A DNA stretch of 64,000 nucleotides from Astropecten irregularis (Eukaryota; Echinodermata; Asteroidea; Paxillosida; Astropectinidae). The notes under the pieces are model-generated. The model saw only the letters and a list, made by a program, of their open reading frames with translations. It was not told the DNA's origin and did not search any database. Below, piece by piece: positions 11,911-22,900 of the stretch; position 1 is the first letter of the stretch; each line of letters opens with the position of its first letter. The DNA lies in the NCBI GenBank assembly GCA_963971285.1, contig OZ020248.1, positions 3,906,001 through 3,970,000 of the forward strand, given 5' to 3'. Both the position numbers and the translations under genes were made by a program.

Positions 11911-12686
11911 ATAGTAAAAAAAAAACGCCTAATATCCATCATAGCCACATTAGATCGATTCCAGTTGCAAACCACAAACATAAACAAATAAAGAGACTTC
12001 TGCAGAAAGAAACAAACATTAATGGATTGTAGATTTGATCGTGACTGAGTGTGCACGATGAAACAAAACCCAATATTGATATTTAAATTGATATAACAAC
12101 TTCTAATCTCACAACCCATTGCCCAGCACATTATGTGTCTGTTTGTGCCGAGACACCCTGCAGTGCATTCTCTCCATATAAAAAGGAATCGCCGAATTCA
12201 CTTCCCTCCCCTCGTCGTCTGGGGGCTCTCACACACAGACTCTTTGGAGAGCTTCCAACAGATTATTGTACAAACCCGTCAACAACCTTTACAAGTGGGT
12301 AATTACAAAATACGCTCATAATATATCAATTCATCATATCTCTACAAAAAAGCCAAGTCGGCAGGAATAATTGATGAGGTTATTATCCAGAAATCCTTGC
12401 AATTCTCGGAGAAGGTAAGTTTTTACATCGGCTATTTTGGTCCTTGAAACTCGGGAATGACTTGAGGGGGAGGTACGGATGATCGAGATGTTGGAGACTT
12501 GGACACTTGCCAGAGTTTTCATCTGAGATGGCCTCGCAGACATGCACTACATACTTCATTACAAATATCAAATATGTTGTTAACATAAAAAAATAAATCA
12601 TTGAAATGCAGCCAAAAAGGGTCATTTCAGTTGAAAAGCGTTCATACATACACTGTATGGAGTTTACTTAAAGGGGAGCATATTGC

Positions 12687-13084
12687 TTAAAGGGGAGCAT
12701 ACAGGATTTGTAAAGATGTGCGTTTTGGCTGAATTTGGTGCTTAAGCAGAAGTGAAGGTCTTAACCTTCTTACAGACGTTGTTTCATGTACCTTTTTACG
12801 CTTTGTTCATCTGGATAGCAGAAATACGGCCGAAATAATCTTGCCCCCTCCGAATCCCTCACGGGTACACCACGCTTTCGAAATGCTGGTAAATCTTTCG
12901 GACGAACGATCTTTTTAAAAGAGACTAAATCTTGATTTCCTTGATAAAATCCAGTATCTGATGAACCAAGATTTCCCATGGTGACTGTTTGCACTGTTTA
13001 CGAACTGTTGAGTCCATTTTCTGTCTCAACTCAAACTGAATAATCTTTTTTGGAGGCCTTGCAAATCCTGTACGCTGCATTTAA
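12687..13084 (-). mobile_element. TTAA MITE, family C
   Basis: This is the reverse complement of 16936-17315. Shared blocks include 'ggacgaacgatctttttaaa', 'accaagatttcccatggtga' and the ends GGCAGCGTAC... and ...CCCTTTAA. TTAA lies at both edges. The internal open frames are element sequence, not genes. Confidence 0.8.
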
Positions 13085-13460
13085 CTAAAAACAAATACTC
13101 ACATGCAGGCCTATAATTATGTACTGTACATTACTGCATATACAATTAAAATCCAAATTAAAGAAAATCTAAAATACAATCTGTGAATAAAGAACACCGT
13201 CATGTACACAGTCCAATCTGATGAAAATTGGCAAGACGTCAAGACGTCCACGATGAAAAAATAAGAAAAAATGAATTCTTTAAAAAGGCAAACACCCCCC
13301 CCCCCCCCTTAAAAAAAACACCCTTAATGCAATCCGGCAATCCGTTTTACGCACCACAATCAAAATTTGAATCGCGACCCAGTTTTCACTTGTTGGATAT
13401 AGCTCCCAGGCATTTCACACCATCATCATCCCAGACGGGCCAAGTCAACAAAAATGTTGC

Positions 13461-13815
13461 TTAAAGGTAGTATCATACTTTGGTAAGACACCAAAACAGA
13501 AATGTTCACAGATTTAGATATAACTTACAGGGTACGAAGATGGTGGTGGTAGAAACATACCGTTAACATTTTACCGTCTAAAAAGGTGTATTTATCCAGA
13601 AATTAGTAAAACAATTCAACCGAAAATCTTTTTGATCTTTTAAAAGATCAAAAAATAAAAGAGAAAAGACTAAAGAAATACTGTGGCCGTTTTTCACCGT
13701 TTTCTCAAAAAGTGGGCAACGTATGGGACTGACATTTTCACAGATGACTTTTACTGACTTACTGTATCTGTCTTGATATTTTTGCCCATGAAACTGTATT
13801 TCTTTGATAAAGAGG
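13461..13815 (-). mobile_element. TTAA MITE, family A
   Basis: Starts at TTAA with AAAGGTAGTATCATACTTTG and holds the inverted family A interior up to 'cccatgaaactgtatttctt'. It then breaks before the far terminal repeat, so one end is deleted. Confidence 0.8.
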
Positions 13816-14279
13816 CAAAAAAGAAAACAGGCTGCAGGGCCTAGGACAACAAACAGACATATTTTTAGACAAATGTTCAACTGAAATAATCCCACGATTG
13901 CCTACAGTATACCAAAATTATCCGATATAAAAAAAAAACTCAAACACAAATCAAAATATCCCTCTACCCCCCCCCCCACTCAAATAAAAAAAAGGATAGA
14001 AATCCAATGAAACTAAATAAATAGTGCTCTGCATAATGAAGGTGATGGGGCAACAAACCTCGGATCAGATTGCGCGACAAAGCAAATATTGGTGCTGGGC
14101 CGAGAGAGTGTTGTTGAATGGAGTTAATTTCGGCCGGCAAACAGAGTTTGGCATTTATGCGAATGGAAAAGAGTCCAACCAACTCCACCCTCCCCCCCCC
14201 CTCCCCCCCCCCCCGCAAACAAAAATAAACAAACTGAAATTGGCAGATACAAGTTACATGGCAAAGCATTTGAGCATTA

Positions 14280-14648
14280 ATTAAAAGTAATATATATCAT
14301 ACTTTTGGCTTTTGTTAATGAAATGCAGATTCATGTGCAAACAAATATCAAGAAAGATACAGTAACAGTCATCTGTGAAATTTCCAGTCCAATACGGTGC
14401 TGGCTTTTTCGAGAAAACAGTGAAAAACACCCATGGAATTTCTTTTATCTTTTCACAACTATTTTTAATTTTTTAAAGAGCAAAAAATATTTTCGGTCGT
14501 TTATTTTTATAATTTCTGGATAAATACACCATTTCAGGTGGAAAAATTTTAACATGTTTCTACCATCACCATATTTATACCCTGTAAGATATACGTAAAT
14601 CTGTGAAGATTTCTGTTTTGGTTTCTTACCAAAGTATGATACTACATT
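14280..14648 (+). mobile_element. TTAA MITE, family A, diverged
   Basis: The interior matches family A ('atcaagaaagatacagtaac', 'cagtccaatacggtgc'). The right end is 'accaaagtatgatactac' followed by a mutated border. Both outer ends have decayed. Confidence 0.75.
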
Positions 14649-16935
14649 CCCAAGACAAAAGACATGATGGGGGTGTTAGAGTAGGAAACAAAAAAACTAT
14701 GAAAAATAGATGAAACAAATTAGTACTTTCCATTTCCAATACAATAAAATATGTAACAGACAAATTTGCCGAGTCTGCATTTCCATCTCAGAAAATAAAA
14801 TATCTATCAAATTTCAAAAATAGTCAAAATCAATTCCTAAATTATTCAATTCCGACCGATTCGGCGAGTTTATGTTTCACGAGAAGACAGTAAAATAATC
14901 CCCTCGTGTGTTTTTTTCCCCAAAGAAAAGAAAAAAAACGAGGGGATTCTGCGTTCTGGGGTGGTGAAACCCGACTAGCCATCGACGGTCGGCTTTCCAG
15001 CCTTATCCAAACGTCTTGTGTCTGTTCGTTTCTATCAAGACAAATCTCAGATTACCTTGGTAACCATGGTGATAGATACAAATAAATAGACCATGGCTCA
15101 AAGGGGTACTTGAAAAAATAACTGAATTGTTTAAAATTAATTTGCGTAAAAAAAAAAAATTCTAACAAATAATCTGTATTGACATTGTGCGTCCGTACTA
15201 AATTCAAAATTTCATTTCTCGAAATGATGAAAAAAAAAAACAAACAAACAAACAAGGAATACATTTAGATGCATTGTTATGGATACAATGTCTTTAAAAA
15301 GCATAGTTAGTTGTTTATGTGTATTCGATGAACAAAATTGACAAAATTTAGCTTAAATTTGAAACTTGAAAAACAAAAAACAATGAAAAACCCCTAAAAC
15401 ATTTCATGAAAAGTCTCCATTAAAACCTGTTATCATCCCAGTATCATGAGTTTTGATTCGATTTCTTCTTCTTCTTCTTCTTTTTTGGTCAGTAAAAGCT
15501 AAATAATCCTGGCAGCCATCCAACTCGTTGTCACGGTAATTGAGTCTCAGCAGGCCAATTGCCGGTGCCTGGGGAGTCCCCGGGGGGTGGGGGAGCAGGG
15601 GGGAGGGATTTAATGATCTTCGGATCTGACGTCCCTTGGAATATCCACCCTCCTGCGCTCATAATTATACATGTAATAACATCATTTGCCCGATACCGTG
15701 CTGATCCCCATATGAAAATATGAGATTCACGATACATTTTTTTAAAAACATTAGCGGGGAGTCTGGGGCTAGACCGAGTGACGCATTTGTGTGACGTAAC
15801 CAGAGGCCTTGAATGGTGACGTTATACAAAAATCTATGAGGCTCATTAATAGAAGCTCATTTCAATCATCATAATATGCAATCATTATAAAACCTGATGG
15901 ATATTATATATATTTGTTTTTAACAAAGAAAGTTCATCAATACAAGTAATGATTGATAAACTGCTGCAAACCGCTCATCAGCCAAAATAATGACCGAAAC
16001 TTATAAAATGCTTGAAGTTAGGAGGGCCTAGCAGGAGAAGAAAGTTTTCCTTTACTTATACTGGCACAAGAAAAGGCATTTCAGGTTCATCATATTTTGT
16101 CTGATTATAGAGGTAACCTGTTTATGACCAGCCAGCCCACAAACAAACCAACAGACTGACCAAACAACCAACCACTAATCAAATCAACCAAATAATCACA
16201 CAAAAAACATCCATAGGCCCCTATACAGGGATGTGATTTGCAGCCCGAAAACAAAATCTGAAAACACGAAAGGAAAAAGCTGAAATTCAAAAGTTCATAT
16301 TTTGTACACTGGAGCAGATGTACCAAAAAGCTGACATTTTGAGTTTAAAAAAATTGACATCAGATTAAAATTTGAAGTCTCACATGCCTGGATATACAAA
16401 TAGAAATAGCCAATTCAAAGAATTTCTACAAATCTCATTCCAAAAAAATTAATCATTTTAGATACTGACACCTCCCCCCCCCCTCCCCTGAACACATTCT
16501 ACTTCAAATGAAACACTTATTTAAAGTGATGACATCATCTGATTTTAAAATAATTACGTCTTTGATCTACGACGCACAGATCGGTCGTCTCGAGTCGAAA
16601 AAGCCCGCACTGTAGACAATGTTTCGTATAGTCAGTGTACGTGTGCGCAACACACACTAAGTTTATATAAAAAAGTAATAGTACAGTCGCCACTCGCACA
16701 CACTAAATAGCCTAAAAAATCCTGCCAATTTCATCATGCAATCGAGTTTTAAAAAGATTCTAAGCCTTCACGACTTAACCTCTTGAATGGACCTCAGGGA
16801 CGGTAGGTGCGAGAGGGAAGGAATGGAAGAGCCGGCCAAATTGGAACTCTGAAGAGCCTACGTGACTGAAAAAGAATCCATCTATCAACAAGTGTGGAAC
16901 CGAGAGACTCAAAGACATAAAATATGCCTTGTGTA
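14649..16935. other. No supported gene
   Basis: AT-rich DNA with adenine runs and a (TTC)n tract at about 15467-15483. A short segment near 15958-16030 belongs to the dispersed repeat also seen at 24880-24990. Open frames here lack splice context and recognisable domains. Confidence 0.5.
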
Positions 16936-17315
16936 TTAAAGGCAGCGTACAGAATTGGCAAGGCCTCCAAAAATAAATTACCGGTATTGAGTTAGAGACA
17001 GAAAATGGACTCGACAGTTCGTAAACAATGCAAACAGTCACCATGGGAAATCTTGGTTCATCATATGCTGGGGTTTTCAAGGAAATCAAGATGTAGTGTC
17101 TTTTAAAAAGATCGTTCGTCCGAACGATCTTTTTTGCATTTCGAAAGCGTGGTGTAACCGTGAAGGATTCGGAGGGGGCAAGATTATTTCAGCCGTATTT
17201 CTACTATCCAGATGAAAAAGGTACATGAAACAACATCTGTAAGGAAGTTTAAGACCTTCACTTCTGTTTATTGTACCAAATTCAGCCAAAACGCACAATC
17301 ATATGGTCCCTTTAA
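16936..17315 (+). mobile_element. TTAA MITE, family C
   Basis: TTAA borders with ends AAAGGCAGCGTACAGAATTG and CATATGGTCCCTTTAA. It is the inverted partner of 12687-13084. A 16-base local palindrome around 'gatcgttcgtccgaacgatc' at about 17110-17130 is a notable internal hairpin. Confidence 0.8.
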
Positions 17316-17664
17316 ACCTGGTCGTGTCTTGTTATAATGTGGCCCACTTACGGGAGGCTCTATTTTCTGTGCAATTAATGTGGATTCAACAGCAGGTCTG
17401 GGTTTCACTTTTGGTTTTGTGGGATTTATCGCTTTTACAATAGGTTTTTTGGTTCTTTGGGGGTTTTATCACTTCTTTCTCAGGTTGGCAACTCATTGCA
17501 GACGTGACAAGTAGTCAAGTTGAGGGAAAGAAATATTTCCTGTCACTTGCAAGATATTTTCCATTTTAATTAGCCTTTCAAAAAGAGCCTTCTAGAATAG
17601 AAACGTCAAGCTGCTCCTAAATCTAAAAATGTTTAATTTAAAATTGTGAACACTGTCTTAACGT

Positions 17665-17826
17665 ACATGTATACCCTCACACCCATTTACACCTGGGTGA
17701 AGAGGAGCAATATTTGACAAAGCATCTTGCCCAAGGACACAAGCACCATAAGCCCATGGCTGGATTCGAACCCACAATCTGTAGATTGACCACACAAGAC
17801 CTTGAGTGCGACACACCAGAGACCAG
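17665..17826 (-). mobile_element. tRNA-derived SINE, 5' half, inverted
   Basis: Reverse complement of the 92-245 type. It contains 'cacctgggtgaagaggagca', 'cttgcccaaggacacaagca' and a B-box complement GGATTCGAACCC. It abuts the palindromic MITE at 17826. Confidence 0.7.
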
Positions 17827-17960
17827 CGGACGATTTCACAAAGCCCTACGATCGGTCGTAACTCAAGTTATGAAGGATAACCCTTCGTATCCCACGCGTA
17901 GGGCTGCAATGCATCACGAATGATAGTAAGTTCCGATTAGTTTGGTGAAATCGACCCCAG
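17826..17960. mobile_element. Palindromic MITE, GAAATCGACCCC family
   Basis: From 'cgatttcacaaagccctacg' to 'tttggtgaaatcgacccc', with the family centre 'cgtagggctgcaatgcatca'. Single copy directly joined to a SINE fragment. Confidence 0.75.
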
Positions 17961-19254
17961 AATCAATACATTTTCCAAATCACACTAAGAACATGACAAA
18001 TACTTGAGCAACAAGACAAAAGTATCATAGAATCTGCAACATGCACAGATTCAACTGCAAACCAAAACAAAAACACCGAAAAAATACTGTGAAAAACAGG
18101 AGGTATAGATTCAAAAGTGAAGTCCGTAGCAGGAAACAGGATTAACCTGAAAAAGAAACAACTCCCCCCTTTTCCCAGGGGATTTGGAAAAGAAGTTGCA
18201 AGGCCTTCCCCTCCCACAGTTAACAAAACATCTTGAGCCACACAATCTGCGCAACAACAACAAATGCTACACTCACGCTCTCCCCTCACAATAAACAAAA
18301 AGCAAGAAATTCGGGGGGGGGGGGGGAATTCAAGAGAATTCAAAAAATTGTATCCTTGATTCTGCAGACACAAAGAATGACGACGATTCGTGAAGCTTCA
18401 CTTCATTTTTTTATACGGCGTGATCAAAGGACTGCCCCCCCCCCCCCCTTCCTCGAAAAAAGAAGCTACGTGTTTATGTGCAGTTGCCGTGGATACAAAT
18501 GTACATGGTATTTATTTCCAGTTCCAATTCAAACTAGACTATCTAGACTACATGCAAATCGCATTAGCCTCATTGGGAGTGTTTGGGACTGGCACTTAAG
18601 CAACACACGAGGGCGCAATGAATAAATCTTGTGTCAAGTTCCTCATGTTCGTTCATGAGCAGTAAGTAACACAATGCTACAATATGGCCAATTGTGCATA
18701 GCTATACTTTATGTAGCTTTCTAGGGGCCTGTTTGTTTAATGCACCGGATCCCAAATTTTGGGATCCATGTCATATGCAGGGTACGCTAAAATGGGATCC
18801 GGATCCGCAGGATTCGTCATAAACAAACAGGCCCTTGAATTCACCTTCTTTCGAAAATAATCATTATAATATGCACACTAAAACCAATAAAACCAATACA
18901 GTATAATTATGTGCAATAAAACATATTTTAGTAGAAACACTGCAGACGACATTTATACAAATAATGTATCTTAGTAGATATGTAAAATTGGCACAGCCTG
19001 GCTTTCATATGTCAACAATTACCCAATATGCAATGCAAAAAAAAATCTAGCCAATCAAATGCAGAATATATTCTGAATCTTGCATATATCACAAAAGGGA
19101 CATATCTGTTTTGTGTTACACACAAATATGAAGCAATTGGACAACCTAATTTGAAAATTGGGTCTGAATCTAGATTGAAGTGACTTTTAGAGGTTTTTGC
19201 TAAGAAACATGGACGGAGATGGTCATGCCCCAAACTGATACTTTCAGACTGACC
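17961..19254. other. No supported gene
   Basis: Contains G-runs and C-runs (about 18313-18326 and 18436-18450) and the palindromic element at 18725-18834. Minus-strand open frames near 18000-18370 are cysteine- and proline-rich translations of low-complexity DNA. The missing 3' exons of the large gene could lie here or further left, but I could not identify them. Confidence 0.45.
18725..18834. mobile_element. ~110 bp palindromic MITE, GGGCCTGTTTGTTTAA ends
   Basis: Left end 'gggcctgtttgtttaatgca' and right end 'cataaacaaacaggccct' are inverted repeats around a 'ggatccc...gggatcc' core. A second copy is at 62677-62834. Confidence 0.75.
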
Positions 19255-19690
19255 AGTCATTTTGTATCAAGTGGACCAGACGTTGACCAAGTAATGATTG
19301 CAATGTAGGTAATAACCAGTGAATAATTACTGGATATTAGTTAAACAATGAACTGGTCATCATATGATTTATCACCGGTTAATGGTCCAAATAATGACCA
19401 GTCAATGGTTAATTTTAAACCAATGAAAAATTGTTGGTCAATATCAAAACGGCTAGAGATCACAGTCAAGTACCATGATGACCAATGAGAAATGACCGGG
19501 CGGTCAATATTTCCACAAGTCCAATAATAAATGACCAGACACCACTCAACTTATGACCTGTCACAAGTAAAAGTAAATGACAGATGGTCAACGGTCAACA
19601 CTCCAACGTGAATGGATGGTCAATAAATGACCAATGACCTATGGGTAATAAAATGAATGCCTTACCATGATACCAATGAGTAATGACCAA
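19255..19690. repeat. Degenerate TGACCAGT/AATGACC repeat array
   Basis: About 430 bp in which 'tgaccagt', 'aatgacca', 'ggtcaat' and close variants recur every 10-25 bases without a fixed period. It looks like an old minisatellite that has drifted. It continues for a few bases beyond the MITE inserted at 19691. Confidence 0.6.
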
Positions 19691-19858
19691 TAGGGCTCTG
19701 CGCTTGAGCTATTTATAGAATACGCCCTTTGTTATTGACAGCTATAGTTACCAGGATGTTCGGACAAACATCACAACGTTTACGTGTAAGTTAATGTGGC
19801 AACGTGTGACTTGTTTGTCCGAACTTCTGAATGTGACGTCACATGTGCGGAGCCCTAT
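19691..19858. mobile_element. MITE with AGGGCTC...GCGGAGCCCT ends inside the array
   Basis: Starts AGGGCTCTGCGCTTGAGC and ends TGACGTCACATGTGCGGAGC + CCT. Inverted internal blocks 'gttcggacaaac' and 'gtttgtccgaac' confirm the palindrome. The ends resemble the elements at 42395-42585 and 51299-51513. It interrupts the TGACCA array. Confidence 0.7.
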
Positions 19859-19948
19859 TGACCAGTCAATTACTGTCCAACTAGCCGGTGTCAACTACGA
19901 AATTACGAACAACAACTTAAGGAATAGACAAAAGAAGAATCCGCTTAC

Positions 19949-22900
19949 CTCTTTATCACAACTTGCAAAATAGACGTAACACTTGAAAGCCTTGGAAATA
20001 GTACACGTAGTATCGCTGATGAAAAAAAATCAAAAGAACAAAATCATTCCAACGGAAATTACACCCCGAGGCCCCAAAAATTTAACATGAAAATACTTTG
20101 GACAGAAAAAAAGTGTAAAAATCACTCAATGAAAAGGAGAACTGTGATGATTGGAAGGGTGTGGCCACATGAGAATAATAATGGAAGTTTATGTAAATCA
20201 GGCCTGCCACACCAAAAAACAAAGACAATAAACAACTTCAACAAAACTAACGAGGTGAAATAATTGTTTCTCAATTAGTTCTTCCCTTCTGATAAAAAAA
20301 AATCATTATTTTCGATATTTTCAAATGAAAAACCATGAAAATAAATTGCTGTGATGAAAATGTACAGGCAGAACTAATTGAATTATGAACCTTATACACC
20401 GCCTGAGGTTGAATTGATTTTTATAATGTTTCATGGAATGGGGAGGGGCCGAGAAAGTGTGTGTGTGGGGGGGGGGGGGGGGGGTTAGTGGTTGCTCTAA
20501 CATCTTGGATTTCCCACAGGGGCCAATTTCACATCCCTGCTTAGCACAAACAAATTTGCTAACCATGGCATTTCTGTCTTAATAATAAAAACAGGATTGT
20601 TACAACCAAATTTCCATGTGTTGTATCACATGTTTTTTTGGCTGTTGTTTGCTGAGCATGAATATCAAAATGGAATTTTTAATGGTTGCTTGTTTTATCG
20701 AGCAAGACATTTTGTGCTCAGCAATTTTGTTAGTGCTTAACAGCTCCATGAAATTGGCCTCTGGACCGTTATAACAGATTTCCTAAGCGTTATTCCATGT
20801 ATTCTCATTGAGGTGATTCCTACAGTATCATTGGGCCACTAAGGTGACTCTGTATTACCATAAACTATAAACACACTCCCCCACCCCCACCCCCACCCCC
20901 ATCTCTAATGTCAATATTACCTCCCCACACCCCAACAAAATTTGTCACTCGATCTCCAAGGAGTATTACCCCACATACTCAGTTTTCAAGATCACGTCGT
21001 TCCGTCAGTCATCTCAAAACTCCTCTCCATTATTATATAAATGGTGTCCCTTTCTTAACGTCCTCGATATGAGGTCAGCTTTCCACTCTACTAATCTTGT
21101 CATCAGATCTCCCAGTCAGTGTGCAATATTTTTGTTCCGGAGACAAAGTAGTACATCTCATCATGATGATTCTGAGATGGAACATGTCCAAACGCCGAGC
21201 TAGCTAGACATTTTATGTCTCCAATCCATTTGACATGATAAAAATCGTAACGGATCCGCACAAAAAACCCAGGTCTGTGCTTACCCAGCGACGTAGGCAA
21301 AGTACAGCAGCGCGTCGACACGCCGTCCGCAGGACGAGATCTCCGGATAGCAGTGCTTCATGAAGATCTTATCTTCCTCCGTCGCTTCCCAGGTGATAAG
21401 ATTGGTTTCGCCCAGCTCCAGTAGAACATCCTGCCACGGCCAGAAGCCACACAGTCAACGACATGAAAAATATCATGTGACATCCGAGTACGGGAAGCCG
21501 GAGTGGTTTTTAGGCAAATTAAAACAAGAAAACAAAACAAAAACCCTGTTAAATCTTGGGAAGGAGAAGTAATTCTGCTTCGGGCTAATAAAAGGAAATG
21601 TGTTTTCTTTTATACACTATAATACACTACCATTAGCAAAGATGGATTTAGATTTTGAAATCTGCAGAACTTCCGTATGCTTATCTTCAGCTGACTGCTG
21701 TTGGGTTTTGTTTTAAAAGTGAAATGTCTTCATTTGTTTTTCCCCAAAAACCTCAGAGGCCTTTAAAGGTACTGTCATACTTTGGTAGCATACCGAAACA
21801 GAAATATTCACAGATTTACCTATAACTTGGTAGAAACATACCGTTCAAATTTGTCTGCCTAAAATGCTGTAGTTACCCAGAAAAGAGTCAAACCAATGAC
21901 CAAAAACAATTTTGATCTTTTAAAGATCTAAAATAATGGAGAAAATATTTTTAAAAAATACTATGGCTGTTTTTCACTGTTTTCTCAAAGAGTGAGCAAT
22001 TAATGTATGGGACTGGAAATTTCACAGATGAGCTGTTACTGTATCTTCCTTGATATTTTTGCCCATGAATCTACACTTCTTTTGACAAAAACCAAAGTAT
22101 GATATAACCTTTAAAACAGAACACAAATTGCAAACTGTAGATCTATAACTTGTTTAAATCAGATTCTGTAAAAACATACAGTTGAAGTGGTGGGGCCTTA
22201 AAAAAAAAGAAAATTTGATTTACTTTCTCTACAAGCAATAAACTACAGCCGGATCGATACGTCGGGCCTTCCTAACTCTAGGCATTATAGATTTTTATTT
22301 TCCGGTCACCCTTAATTTGGAAGGCCCATTTTTTAGAATGTTTTTCTTCCGTATTCGAGTAAATTTTACTTTAATCATCAAATAATCACAAGGGAAACTG
22401 ACTAAATTCAGTCCGTTTCCCTTGTGGTTATTTGATGATTATATTAATTAAAAAGCCGTATCCTCTTTGAGTGATCCCCCATGTACCATTCCCAGGTTGC
22501 AGCATTGCTTGCATGTATCATTGAAACGATACCTGGTGCACGGCGGTATGTGCGTGGTTTCATGGCTTCTGACTGCCAAACGAACAAAGATAATTGACTA
22601 TTGGGGTCACCACCAACGTAGGGCTGGATAGCTCAGTTGGTAGAGCACCTGTACGGTATTCAGGAGGTCGCCGATTCGAATCCCGCTCCAGTCAATTTTT
22701 CTTTGTTCACTTTTCAATGACTTTATTCATTCAGTTTCCCTTGTGGTTATTTGATGATTACAATTTTTTTTTCATAGAAGATAAATTGGGAAGGGAAGAG
22801 GGGACCGGAGGGGCTTTAAAACTTATTTGTCAAGCGTGCATGGCATTTTTTGGAAGTTTTAAATAAGTTTTGACAAAAGTCTCACCTTGTATTTCTGAGA

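Noticed and set aside
12383-12540. Candidate final exon of the RUN-PDZ-PTB gene ending in a stop
   Set aside because: The frame would join in phase, but the acceptor (ATGTCTGCGAG) has a poor pyrimidine tract and the translation does not resemble the expected last PTB helix.
22619-22692. Apparent tRNA gene with anticodon-like GGT
   Set aside because: The A and B boxes are good but the T-arm mispairs, the base before the anticodon is C, and the same sequence with the same non-tRNA tail recurs at 58455-58575, so it is a SINE head.
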